NCBI GenBank assembly: GCA_023664775.1
Contig: JAMPEW010000008.1
Coordinates: 1 to 64,000 of the forward strand
Source: Clostridium sp.
GTDB lineage: Bacteria > Bacillota > Clostridia > Lachnospirales > Lachnospiraceae
Reading direction: 5' to 3'
Length of the DNA: 64,000 nucleotides
The notes beneath the pieces were generated by a model that saw only the letters and a list, made by a program, of their open reading frames with translations, searched no databases and was not told the origin of the DNA. Each line of letters starts with the position of its first letter. The first letter of the stretch is position 1. A program made the translations under genes and the position numbers. Below are positions 44,262 to 52,935 of this stretch, piece by piece.

Positions 44262-45014
44262 TTAAATTCCAAGCCACTCTAAAAGCTTAAACCTTACCTT
44301 AACGTCCTTCTTGTCAACCTCTCTGTTGATAAACAGCTTTTCGTACTCCTCCTCGGATAAACACCGTTCTAATTCTTCAGCATCCTCCTTCGTGATTACT
44401 GCCGCCGAATCATAAGTGTAGCAGGTCATCGGATATAATACGCACCAGAAATTTTCTCCCTGCGCAGCGCCTATGTCTATCCTCAACGCCTGATATTCTC
44501 CCGCTGGAAAAACCATGTCCCCATACTGTCTTATCGGAAAATAATCATTGGAAATGTAAACCCTCACAGGATATGTGAAGCCCGCCTCATCAATTGTCCT
44601 GACTGCAATATCCTGTATTTGCTCTAAATTTTCTGACAAATAAAGGAGCACCTCCTCCTTTGTATGGGTTCCCTCAAGCTCTCCGCCAATTTCCATAAGA
44701 ACAGCGTCACGTACTGCATATTTCAAAGCAATATCCTCGCTGCTGTCGCTGTTAGCCTTTACGTGAAATCTAAGTATGGCATCCTGAAGGCTTGTACATT
44801 CCGGTGGATTTACATTTGCCGTTTTAAGCGCCGCATCCGATCCATCATCATTTACACTGAAAACCTCTGCTGCGTTATCATATTTTGCTGTCATGCTTCC
44901 CTGTAAAATATCTTTAAAATGTATTCCATATGACAGACCTACGCCGCCTACAACTCCTAAAAATATGCCGATTATTGCTCCTCTTGCAATGCGTCCCGCA
45001 TTACTTCTCTCCAT
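44262..45014 (-). CDS. spoIIR: Stage II sporulation protein R
   Basis: 250 residues from ATG 45014 (SD AGGAGGC). An N-terminal membrane segment (about 10-27) is followed by the conserved SpoIIR domain: 'ILRFHVKANSDSSEDIALKY', 'VRDAVLMEIGG', 'YPVRVYISNDYFPIRQYGDM', 'FPAGEYQALRIDIGAAQGEN' and 'WCVLYPMTCY'. In Bacillus, SpoIIR is made in the forespore under sigma-F and acts across the septum on SpoIIGA to activate pro-sigma-E. The longer in-frame start is a translation of the leader element and should not be used. Confidence 0.92.
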   Translation of the reverse strand: MERSNAGRIARGAIIGIFLGVVGGVGLSYGIHFKDILQGSMTAKYDNAAEVFSVNDDGSDAALKTANVNPPECTSLQDAILRFHVKANSDSSEDIALKYAVRDAVLMEIGGELEGTHTKEEVLLYLSENLEQIQDIAVRTIDEAGFTYPVRVYISNDYFPIRQYGDMVFPAGEYQALRIDIGAAQGENFWCVLYPMTCYTYDSAAVITKEDAEELERCLSEEEYEKLFINREVDKKDVKVRFKLLEWLGI

Positions 45015-45030
45015 AAAAATGCCTCCTATC

Positions 45031-45138
45031 TTTGAACGTCGCCGCATCCTAATTTTGCTTCGCAAAAGCGGCGACGCTGCATGTCAAGTTTTCATAGAAA
45101 ACTTGACACAACCCTTTGAACGTCAGCCATCCGCTGAT
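45031..45138 (-). promoter_or_regulatory. Structured 5' leader element, copy 5 (full copy plus minimal tandem copy)
   Basis: The full copy (45031-45108) has hairpin A and hairpin B (outer stem GTCGCCGC/GCGGCGAC) then GTTCAAA and the spoIIR SD. Upstream of it a minimal version (45115-45138) has only TCAGC-GGATG-GCTGA followed by CGTTCAAAGG. The two are in tandem and in the same orientation. Confidence 0.72.
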
Positions 45139-45158
45139 AAATAAAGCATTCCCATTTA

Positions 45159-46850
45159 TTACCAACTATATACCTCGCTTATCAGCTCCATAAGCGTATA
45201 TTCTTCTCCCCCAGACTCAACCTTTGTTGATTTGCTTACATTCGGCATGTCCGAGGTTTCAAGCAGAATATCCTCGTAGCTTTGCCAGCCACCTGACAAT
45301 ACAATTTTTTTCATATGTCCCATATCCGGTGTCATTTTATTTTTTTCCTGAAAGGTATTTACTGCATCCTCTAAATTTATCCCCTCATACGAATGCTCCT
45401 CGGTTTTTAATTTTGCTCCTGCATCCCCCTTATAGTCCGATAAATCCGCAATCTGAAATGTAAAAATATATGATTTTTCATATCCCGCATCTGTAAGCGT
45501 TGCAAGCGCCAAGGTATTTCCACCCTCTATTTTAAGCTCCGTCACATAGGCTCTGCCCTCAATGGATGGCGCCCTTGAAGCCTTTGCGTCGGCATTACGG
45601 ACACCCCCTGCAAGCCCTTCCATAATGTCCCTTCCCTTACAGCCTGTAAACGTAAAGGACACTGCCACACATAAAACCAATAGTTTTAAGATTTCCATTT
45701 TACCTTTCCGTAAACCCGTCTCATTATTGGTTTCCCTTCCATTTTCCACAGCCTGTTTTTTTCTTTCCCCATATTTCGTAACAGCAAGCAAAATTCCTGG
45801 TACGATAAGGCTTATGGCTATATCCGCCCAAATCATATATGTGACAACAAAGCTTCTCCACCAGTCCATATGAAGCAATGCTATAAAGATGAGAACAAGA
45901 AGGGTGATAGCCGCTAATGCTTTTTGGTAGCTTTTTTCCTCCTCAAGCCGCAGCATGGAGCCTGTAAATTCTTTCGCATAAAAAATATATCCGCTTACGG
46001 TTGCAAAAACTCCTATAATCCAAAAAGCAAAAACAGGATAATCAAGCCGCCTTACGGTATCGCTTGAAACAGATGCCGTCTGCATGACATTTAATGCAGA
46101 GCCTTGACCGCTTCCTGCCCAGCCTGCACCGATAATTCCCACAACATATATATAGGCAAGCACCATTGCAATCATAATCCACAATAAAATGCCAAGGTCG
46201 CTTTTCCAGCTTCTTTTTTTCTCCCGATGGAGGGTCATCATCATAAGCTCTACGGAGCTTAGGGGAATAAGAATACTGTAGCTGCCCTCCCATATGCCGC
46301 CTGATATAAAGTCACCCTTGTTCAAAATCGGCAATGAAAATAAATCCCATTTAACATTTGTGATTGATAAAACCGCCACCAATATAAGAGGTGTAATCAT
46401 CCACCAAAAAAGGAACTCCAAAAGTCTTCCCCTTTTTTCTATATCCCTCGCAGCGCCATATCCGCTTATCAAAACAAAGGAAATTAATATTGCCCATAGG
46501 TTAAAGCTTCGCAGCATATATTCCTGAACAATAAGGGCAAAAAAAACTGATATTACTGCCGCTTTAATCATATACCGCAGGGAGTATATCCCCTCTAAAA
46601 CTCTGCCGAAGCCGCCCATTGACGTGTGCAGCGTATCAATGAAGCCCATCGGAAAGCATACCGAATAATAATAAATAATGATGCTGTACAAGGCAAATAA
46701 ACACAGACCCAGCAGGAGCGCAATTATATGAAATTTTCCTGCAAGCCCTGTCACAAGATACGGAATAAAAATAATTCCGACTGCAATATTTTCAAGTATT
46801 CCAATGCGAAATGCCTGTCTGCCTGATATTTTTCCGTTATCCAGATACAT
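45159..46850 (-). CDS. Spore germination permease GerB fused to a GerC-type lipoprotein segment
   Basis: 563 residues. Residues 1-365 form a GerAB/spore permease with about ten helices ('SGRQAFRIGILENIAVGIIF' start). After a charged linker (about 366-385) a second hydrophobic signal with lipobox-like 'VAVSFTFTGCKGRDIMEGLA' begins a GerC N-terminal domain (to residue 563, ending SKSTKVESGGEEYTLMELIS). GerC is normally a separate lipoprotein of about 370 residues; here only its N-terminal part is present and it is fused. It directly follows gerA. The complex senses germinants in the spore inner membrane. Confidence 0.82.
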   Translation of the reverse strand: MYLDNGKISGRQAFRIGILENIAVGIIFIPYLVTGLAGKFHIIALLLGLCLFALYSIIIYYYSVCFPMGFIDTLHTSMGGFGRVLEGIYSLRYMIKAAVISVFFALIVQEYMLRSFNLWAILISFVLISGYGAARDIEKRGRLLEFLFWWMITPLILVAVLSITNVKWDLFSLPILNKGDFISGGIWEGSYSILIPLSSVELMMMTLHREKKRSWKSDLGILLWIMIAMVLAYIYVVGIIGAGWAGSGQGSALNVMQTASVSSDTVRRLDYPVFAFWIIGVFATVSGYIFYAKEFTGSMLRLEEEKSYQKALAAITLLVLIFIALLHMDWWRSFVVTYMIWADIAISLIVPGILLAVTKYGERKKQAVENGRETNNETGLRKGKMEILKLLVLCVAVSFTFTGCKGRDIMEGLAGGVRNADAKASRAPSIEGRAYVTELKIEGGNTLALATLTDAGYEKSYIFTFQIADLSDYKGDAGAKLKTEEHSYEGINLEDAVNTFQEKNKMTPDMGHMKKIVLSGGWQSYEDILLETSDMPNVSKSTKVESGGEEYTLMELISEVYSW

Positions 46851-48389
46851 TTACTCCTGATCTCCCTTCTGCTTCAGTCTTCTCTTATTCTTTTTCTTAG
46901 CCCATATTGGTCTATTTACCATTACCTTAATCGGCGACCTTACCAAAAAGTCCTGTTTTCCCTGCATTCCGTCAATGCCACCACCTACGGCAGGCGCCAT
47001 ATAAGGAACGCCGAAGCTTGTAAGCTCCGATAAATGAATTGCGATTATGATAAGCCCCAAAATAAATCCGTATAGGCCAAAGCATGCCGATGTCAGAAGT
47101 ATGAAAAATTTAAGCAGCCGGAACACGGAGGCAAATACCTCATTTGGAATGGCAAAGGAAGCAATTGCCGTAAGTGCCACGACGATGACAACCATTGTGC
47201 TTACAATTCCCGCATCCACTGCCGACTGTCCTACAATCAGACCGCCTACGACACCGATTGTATTCCCAAGGGGTCCAGGCAGCCTGATACCTGCCTCCCG
47301 TAACAGCTCAAACAAAAATTCCATGATAAGCACCTCGATAATAATGGGAAACGTCACAAGGGTTCGTGCAGAGGATATTGCATATAAAAGAGTCGTGGGA
47401 ATTACCTCGCTTTGATACACGGTCACAGCCACATAAAAGCCTGGGAGGGTAACGGAAAGAAATGCCGCTATATACCGAAGAAATCTTGCAAAGGTTCCCA
47501 CTGCCCACCGGTTATAATAATCATCCGAAGCCTGCATCAGCATATTAAAATTGCTTGGTGCAATGATAACCTCAGGTGAATTATCAAAAACAATTGCCAC
47601 CCTTCCCTCCGTAATGGCTGATGCAACCTTATCGGGACGGGTTGTCGACTGAAAAACGGGAAATGGAGAATACCATTTCTCCTCAAGAAGATGCTCCGCC
47701 ATGCCGCTGTCATAAACGGCATCTATATCATATTTCTCGAATCTTGCTTTAATATTTTCCACAAGCCCCGGCTTTACCACATCTGAAATATACATAAGTG
47801 CATAATCCGTTCTTGAACGCTGTCCCAAGGAGCTTTGCTCAACCTTAAGCTTTGCGTCCCTGATACGCCTTCTTATCAGTGCCGTTGACTGTCTGAAGCC
47901 CTCATTAAAGCTGTCCCTTGGACCTCTCATTCCGGATTCACTGTCATTTGTGCTTACAGACCGTAAAGGCAGCTTCTTTGTGGACATCACCATCGCCTTT
48001 GCATATCCGTCAACAAAGATTGCCGTATCTCCCTTTAGGACAGAGCCTATCACCGAGTCAAAGGACTCCTGTTCCTTGATGTCTGCGGTCTGTGCCTCAC
48101 GGTACAATATGGACTCCCATAAATTCCTTCCATCCTCGTACCGCCATTCATAAGATACAGGCTTAATAATCGTCTCCTCAACCATGCCGTTATCCGTAAG
48201 TCCATCAATATAAATGATATGAAGCCTTGTATCGCCCTGCTCCCGCTCTATCACAAAGGTTTTTTGTACCACGTCACCACATTTATCAAAAAGTGTCTCA
48301 AGCACAGAAATATTTTCATCAAGGCTTCTCTGTATCTGAACCTTAAGCTTGTTGTCGCTGTCAAACAGCTTATCAATCTCTGTATCCAT
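46851..48389 (-). CDS. gerA: Spore germination protein GerA
   Basis: 512 residues from ATG 48389 (SD GGGGGAG). An N-terminal soluble domain (about 1-270, with 'DTRLHIIYIDGLTDNGMVEE' and 'GPRDSFNEGFRQSTALIRRR') is followed by 5-6 membrane helices ('YIAAFLSVTLPGFYVAVTVY', 'RLPGPLGNTIGVVGGLIVGQ'). Together with GerB and GerC it forms a germinant receptor. It ends one base before the GerB-GerC fusion starts. Which nutrient it senses cannot be seen. Confidence 0.93.
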   Translation of the reverse strand: MDTEIDKLFDSDNKLKVQIQRSLDENISVLETLFDKCGDVVQKTFVIEREQGDTRLHIIYIDGLTDNGMVEETIIKPVSYEWRYEDGRNLWESILYREAQTADIKEQESFDSVIGSVLKGDTAIFVDGYAKAMVMSTKKLPLRSVSTNDSESGMRGPRDSFNEGFRQSTALIRRRIRDAKLKVEQSSLGQRSRTDYALMYISDVVKPGLVENIKARFEKYDIDAVYDSGMAEHLLEEKWYSPFPVFQSTTRPDKVASAITEGRVAIVFDNSPEVIIAPSNFNMLMQASDDYYNRWAVGTFARFLRYIAAFLSVTLPGFYVAVTVYQSEVIPTTLLYAISSARTLVTFPIIIEVLIMEFLFELLREAGIRLPGPLGNTIGVVGGLIVGQSAVDAGIVSTMVVIVVALTAIASFAIPNEVFASVFRLLKFFILLTSACFGLYGFILGLIIIAIHLSELTSFGVPYMAPAVGGGIDGMQGKQDFLVRSPIKVMVNRPIWAKKKNKRRLKQKGDQE

Positions 48390-48577
48390 GCCACTCCCCC
48401 TATCTGTCACAGTATTTTATGGCTAGTATATACAGAATTACCTTTTTTATACAAAAGAACATAGTGCCTGCGGCACCTTTTATGACACCACTACCTTTAT
48501 GGCACTTTGGGCGAATCTTAGCAGGATTTTTAATCCTTCCTATAGAAAATTCAGAGGAATTTCCTATAAAATAAATC

Positions 48578-48632
48578 AAAAAAGCAGGCTGCCCTGTTAA
48601 GATAAACTCTTAAAAATGGCAGCCTGCCCCAT
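48578..48632 (-). terminator. Rho-independent terminator
   Basis: GCAGGCTGCC (48584-48593) pairs perfectly with GGCAGCCTGC (48618-48627), with inner complementarity TTAAGA/TCTTAA; on the minus strand it is followed by TTTTTT. It terminates the gene at 48655-49263. The remaining 48390-48577 shows nothing else. Confidence 0.8.
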
Positions 48633-48654
48633 TATTATTTTATTTATAAAGCGA

Positions 48655-49263
48655 TTAGTTTGTTTCGTCAGCCCACTGGTCTAAAAGCTCATTTACCCTG
48701 CTGTTTGTCTTCTGTGAAATCTCTGGAAGGTCACTGCCCCAAGACTTCGTTGCAGCCTTATAACCCTTCTCAATTGCCTTTCTCATTTCCTCAACCTTGG
48801 TTGCGTCACCACCGGTAAGTGCCTTTGCAAAATCAACAATTCTTGAAGCTGTCTGCTCAACGCCCCAATAACCGTCCTCAGCAACATCCTTCTTTGCCTG
48901 TGCAACAACCTCTGGGTCAACAGCAATCTTGCCGTCCTTAACTGCTGTCATCAAATCACTGAGCGATGCATACTCATGTGTCTCGCTCTGCTTTGTAAGA
49001 AGCTTGTCAACAAGTGATTGAAGTGATGAAAAACGTGCCTCAGCGTCTGCCTTTAACTTCTCTATCGTAGCAGCATCAACCTTTGAAGACTTCGTGCTTG
49101 ATGCTGTATATGTAGCCGCTACAGAAGCTTTTGATTCCTGCGATTTTTCGTATACTACTGCTGACTCGTCTGTCGATGCTGCAACAGCTTCCTTTTTTGT
49201 GGCAGCAGATGATGCAGTGTATGATGCAGTATACGTACTTGAATTAACTCCATTTAATTCCAT
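48655..49263 (-). CDS. Conserved Lachnospiraceae protein, possibly flagella- or motility-related
   Basis: 202 residues from ATG 49263 (SD AAGGAGG). A Ser/Thr/Ala-rich N-terminus (1-65) is followed by a helical domain with 'IEKLKADAEARFSSLQSLVD', 'DPEVVAQAKKDVAEDGYWGV' and 'DFAKALTGGDATKVEEMRKA'. The EDGYWGVEQTASRI motif recurs in hypothetical proteins of this bacterial family. A sigma-28-like promoter upstream hints at a motility regulon. No signal peptide. Function unknown. Confidence 0.72.
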   Translation of the reverse strand: MELNGVNSSTYTASYTASSAATKKEAVAASTDESAVVYEKSQESKASVAATYTASSTKSSKVDAATIEKLKADAEARFSSLQSLVDKLLTKQSETHEYASLSDLMTAVKDGKIAVDPEVVAQAKKDVAEDGYWGVEQTASRIVDFAKALTGGDATKVEEMRKAIEKGYKAATKSWGSDLPEISQKTNSRVNELLDQWADETN

Positions 49264-49380
49264 ATCCAATACCCTCCTTGGTTATATTTGAATGCTAGAT
49301 TAAGCCCCTCCAACAATGCGGTACCACCGCCTCAGTTGAAAGAGCTTGAAATCTTATAAGGTCTTGTACTTTCAATTAAT

Positions 49381-49406
49381 ATATCGGTTATTAATGCTAT
49401 TACTTA
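49381..49406 (-). promoter_or_regulatory. Candidate sigma-28 (SigD/FliA) promoter
   Basis: On the minus strand TAAG (49406-49403) and ACCGATAT (49388-49381) stand at the spacing expected for TAAA-N15-CCGATAT type promoters, about 120 bases before the 49263 start codon. The -35 is one base off consensus. Confidence 0.42.
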
Positions 49407-49499
49407 ACCTTCCATATGAAATTTTTTTGTTCTTTTATAGGAAAGGCACTTTGTTCTGTTATTTCATTATATGCGCTCCACCAACAAATATGCTTCCTT

Positions 49500-51128
49500 T
49501 TATGATTTTACAATAATAAGCCTGTCGCCTTCTTTAATTGCGTCCGTTTCAAGATTATTTACCTTCCGTATGGATTCGGTTGTCGCATAATATTTTCTTG
49601 CAATTGACCATATCGTATCATCCTTTTTAACAACATAGCCGACAATTCCCGGCATTGCGCCCTTTTTCTCATAATCTATGTCATTCAGCTTCATATCCAT
49701 AATTACGTTTGCCGATGTCTTTTCAAATACCGATATGCCAAGGCTTATCTGTGCCTTTATCTCCATCTCCTCACTGTTGAGAAGCGTTGCTCCTAACTGG
49801 TCGAGCTCAGGTACTATTCTGATGGAGGTTTCCTTATTCATATCTGCCGCTTCAACAAAATGCTCAAACGGTACATGAACATTCATGCAGTTCATAGGGT
49901 CATCATTGCTGGATATGTACAAAACATTACATTTTACAACACCTGATATATGTATGATTCCTTTGCCATCCATACCTGCCTGTTGGTCAGGGGCAATTTC
50001 TCCGCCCTCCTCCTGAACATACTGCATTGCCTCACTATCTTTTTTAACACTTACATCGTCAATGTCAACACTGCCATAAATATGACAGATCTGTAAAAGC
50101 TTTCCGCCCTCGCTGTTTATCCGTTTTCTGTGGCTTACCTTCGCCTTTGCCACATTTCTCATCAAAAGATTTTCATATTCAAACACCTCTGTCTCCGGCT
50201 CAACCTGAACCTGTGGGGAATACAAATCAGCCAAAAGCGTAGCCTCTTTATCCTCATAAAGCTTTATATTCATATCAACGCAGTAGTCCACTCCGATAAT
50301 TCTCGGTTCGCCGTCGGCATCCTGCCTGATTGTTACATCTCCCTTTCCAAGCACACAGCTTGACTCCAAAACCATTCCCTCTGTCGTTCCCTGACATTCT
50401 ATTTCCTTTGTAATTGCCCTTACAGAGAAAAGATACTGTATCGGCAAATGCTCCTCCTGCCCCTTATATATGATAAATATTTCAACCTCGCCTCTGATTA
50501 AAAGGGAATTATCCCCTGCCTTTGTATCCATGTTGCGAAGCTCAACGGAGGACCATAAAATCTCACTTATATTAGGCTTTGTTTTCGGAATATCTATCTC
50601 CTCTTTTATTCTGAAAACATCACGTTTACAAATTGCAGTTTCCGTGTATGCCACCTTTTTATACTGACATTCAATTCCCTGTCCGTTATCCAAATCTATG
50701 GCTGCATTTACCTTATCCTCATGGTATATGCTTACCTCATTGCCGATAAGCCCCCGAACCTCCAGCTTCCTTGAGTTGATAATGCTAATCGTTAAATCCT
50801 CAAGCCTGCATCTGCTCTCGGCACGGTTTGATTTGCCTGCACCGTCAATATTTACAAAATCCTCTATGGGTATTTCTCCACAAAATACCTCCATATTCTG
50901 TTTATCCTTGTCTGTCTTGTACATTACCTTAAAATAAACAACACCTACGACACGTACCTTTCCCTCCTCGCAGGATACGTCCTCCACAACCACATTTCCA
51001 TCCGTGGCAATTATATTTTCTATATCATCCTTGCAGTCCGGAATATTAAAATCGTCATCTATTGTAAGCTGTGAGTATTTCGATGTTTTCAAAATACTTG
51101 TATGTATATCCTTTCTTACAAAATCCAT
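49500..51128 (-). CDS. SPOCS (DUF3794)/LysM domain spore coat protein
   Basis: 542 residues from ATG 51128 (SD GGAGGG). Three beta-rich SPOCS-like repeats, each containing a pattern like 'VRVVGVVYFKVMYK' and 'INSRKLEVRGLIGNEVSIYH', are followed by a C-terminal LysM domain (about 497-542, YVVKKDDTIWSIARKYYATT). SPOCS proteins are spore coat morphogens (SpoVID-like) and LysM binds cortex peptidoglycan. Expected to be made in the mother cell. Confidence 0.86.
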   Translation of the reverse strand: MDFVRKDIHTSILKTSKYSQLTIDDDFNIPDCKDDIENIIATDGNVVVEDVSCEEGKVRVVGVVYFKVMYKTDKDKQNMEVFCGEIPIEDFVNIDGAGKSNRAESRCRLEDLTISIINSRKLEVRGLIGNEVSIYHEDKVNAAIDLDNGQGIECQYKKVAYTETAICKRDVFRIKEEIDIPKTKPNISEILWSSVELRNMDTKAGDNSLLIRGEVEIFIIYKGQEEHLPIQYLFSVRAITKEIECQGTTEGMVLESSCVLGKGDVTIRQDADGEPRIIGVDYCVDMNIKLYEDKEATLLADLYSPQVQVEPETEVFEYENLLMRNVAKAKVSHRKRINSEGGKLLQICHIYGSVDIDDVSVKKDSEAMQYVQEEGGEIAPDQQAGMDGKGIIHISGVVKCNVLYISSNDDPMNCMNVHVPFEHFVEAADMNKETSIRIVPELDQLGATLLNSEEMEIKAQISLGISVFEKTSANVIMDMKLNDIDYEKKGAMPGIVGYVVKKDDTIWSIARKYYATTESIRKVNNLETDAIKEGDRLIIVKS

Positions 51129-51207
51129 ACGCCCTCCAAAAATAATTATCACATTTATAACCTATGTTTTAAAATATATTCCAAATGTTCTGCAATTATT
51201 CATAAAA

Positions 51208-51645
51208 TCAATCAACGTTAAACACCACGGGTCGGTCTATTTTTTCGCACTTAATTACAATGTAGGGACACATTGACGGCTCACTTACGGAAGCATCCGA
51301 TTTTGTCTGCGTGCTTGTTGATAAATCCGCATCTATATATATTGCATTTTCCGTTAAAAATAAATCATTAATAACAACACTGTAATTCGCCCTGCTGTGC
51401 TCCCCATAGCCCACGGCGATATATAGATATTCGCCGCTTATATATGACAGCTTAAATGGCTTCGCCTTTTTTTCATCAATGATTGTTCTCAGCTCATCGG
51501 GCATTCTTGTGCTGTCGCAAACCGTAAATTCTATATCCTTGCGGACCTCCTCCCTGTTTTTGCTGCTACAGCCTGCCGCCAAAACGGACAATGCGCAGAC
51601 AAATAAAAATGGAACAATTTTGATAAATTTTTTTATTGCCTTCAC
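51208..51645 (-). CDS. Lipoprotein with PrcB-like C-terminal domain
   Basis: 145 residues from GTG 51645 (AAAGG close upstream, AGGAG further). Signal with lipobox LAAGCSSK (Cys about 26), then 'YLYIAVGYGEHSRANYSVVI', 'NDLFLTENAIYIDADL' and a 'CPYIVIKCEK' end. The pattern G-GE-x-x-x-x-GYSV is that of the PrcB/protease-complex-inhibitor domain, though the Gly pair is altered here. Probably surface-attached. It lies between ywmB-like and SPOCS genes, all minus strand. Confidence 0.68.
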   Translation of the reverse strand: MKAIKKFIKIVPFLFVCALSVLAAGCSSKNREEVRKDIEFTVCDSTRMPDELRTIIDEKKAKPFKLSYISGEYLYIAVGYGEHSRANYSVVINDLFLTENAIYIDADLSTSTQTKSDASVSEPSMCPYIVIKCEKIDRPVVFNVD

Positions 51646-51788
51646 CCTTTATCAGCTCCTATATTGCTTTTAAAAATAATATGTGGCAATTTACCTAATC
51701 ATTCCATTTTTATGATACATTTACTGTTTTTTATTTTGGAAAAGAATGCTTACACTTCATAGCTTTATGTGGCAGCCCCTTATAAATT

Positions 51789-52550
51789 TTAAAAGGATTT
51801 ATCAATAAATGGTATGGCTCTGTGAATGAGCGTGACATCATTTTCCGCATCATAGGTAAATGCAATATTCACGTTTACCTTTTCCCCATCCTGATATACA
51901 AACTCATTTATGCCAGAACTATATGCGTATACGCATACGCCCTCATCAAGCTCCAGCTCTTTTACCTTTTTTGCATCCATCTCATTAAAAAAGCTGCTGA
52001 TTTCATTTTCCATTTCCTGCTGTGCGAGCTTTCCCTTAACCTGATTGCATACATAAAGATTTGTGTTTGCACCCATTCCAAGCTCCTCGTACATGTTTAC
52101 AAGAATGTCCTTATATTCATACACGGACGCTGTTGCGGCTCCCTTTAAGCTTATCTCTATCAATACATAATTTTCATATTCCTGCTGCCCGTATTCATCC
52201 ACAACGGCAATGGATATAAGCTTGATTTTTGTATCTCCCTGTGCCCCAAGCTTTACAAGCTCTGTCGTTTCATTGCCATTATCCTGTCTGTGATTTATTT
52301 CATAGCCTGCTGTAATGCCAAGCCTTTCGGCAAATTTTTTTACCATTTGTTCTTTTTTTGACGAATTAAGCTCCTGTCTGTCATAAAATGCATAGGCTCT
52401 CACGCTGCTTTCGGATATTCCCGAAACGCCCTCGCTCATAACCTGCTGTACCATTTTTTTCTCTCGGTTGACAGAGGCATTTATAAAAAGCTGTAACAGC
52501 ACTGCCGACCATATTAATGCGATAAGATATATTTTTGATTTCTTATTCAT
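51789..52550 (-). CDS. YwmB-like (DUF1779) membrane-anchored protein
   Basis: 253 residues from ATG 52550 (SD GGGAGG). An N-terminal anchor (about 6-22, IYLIALIWSAVLLQLFI) is followed by a two-lobed alpha/beta region with 'RAYAFYDRQELNSSKKEQMV', 'GINEFVYQDGEKVNVNIAFT' and 'YDAENDVTLIHRAIP'. This matches the TATA-box-binding-like fold of YwmB, a sporulation-associated protein in Bacillus, moderately well. Its leader holds copy 6 of the structured element. Confidence 0.7.
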   Translation of the reverse strand: MNKKSKIYLIALIWSAVLLQLFINASVNREKKMVQQVMSEGVSGISESSVRAYAFYDRQELNSSKKEQMVKKFAERLGITAGYEINHRQDNGNETTELVKLGAQGDTKIKLISIAVVDEYGQQEYENYVLIEISLKGAATASVYEYKDILVNMYEELGMGANTNLYVCNQVKGKLAQQEMENEISSFFNEMDAKKVKELELDEGVCVYAYSSGINEFVYQDGEKVNVNIAFTYDAENDVTLIHRAIPFIDKSF

Positions 52551-52564
52551 AACTGACCTCCCTA

Positions 52565-52643
52565 TTTGAACGTCAGCCCATTTCAAATTTGCTTTCTACA
52601 TATGTTCCGATTTACTTTGCAAATCGGGAACTCATGGGCTGAT
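52565..52643 (-). promoter_or_regulatory. Structured 5' leader element, copy 6
   Basis: Outer stem TCAGCCCAT/ATGGGCTGA (nine perfect pairs), inner stem GTTCCCGATTT/AAATCGGAAC, then CGTTCAAA and the SD of the YwmB-like gene. The outer stem shares no sequence with copies 2 and 5 but keeps pairing. Hairpin A is missing. Confidence 0.72.
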
Positions 52644-52730
52644 AAGTTTTGCTATCTCTATCGGTGTTTTAATTGTTGACAGTTTTTTTGGTTGCCATAC
52701 ATACAGTTTTTAATGTAGAATATGTAGGTA

Positions 52731-52892
52731 GTAGCACTGCATAGTGAGATATTTTATATCCCTGCAAAAGAAAAAACGCTTGCGCTCCGATTGAAACGTA
52801 ATGGTACTAAGCTCGATAAAACCTCGCTAAGTACCAACGTTTCAAACGGTTTTTACTGCAGGGATATAAAATATCTCACTATGCAGTGCTGC
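52731..52892. repeat. Large nested palindrome upstream of rsmG
   Basis: 36-base arms at 52731-52766 and 52857-52892 are inverted copies with one mismatch. Inside, GAAACGT..TGGTACT.AGC pairs with GCT.AGTACC.ACGTTTC (about 52792-52812 and 52825-52843). No ORF. It lies 44 bases before the rsmG start codon and could form a cruciform or a very stable leader hairpin. Confidence 0.82.
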
Positions 52893-52935
52893 TGCCCCAC
52901 TATGTTAAAACACACATTAAAAGGATTGTATAACT

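Noticed and set aside
49318..49340. T-box-like GGTGGTACCGC on the minus strand upstream of the 49263 gene
   Set aside because: It is a self-complementary GCGGTGGTACCGC; the leader is too short for a T-box, no specifier loop or terminator is visible, and the gene downstream is not amino-acid related.
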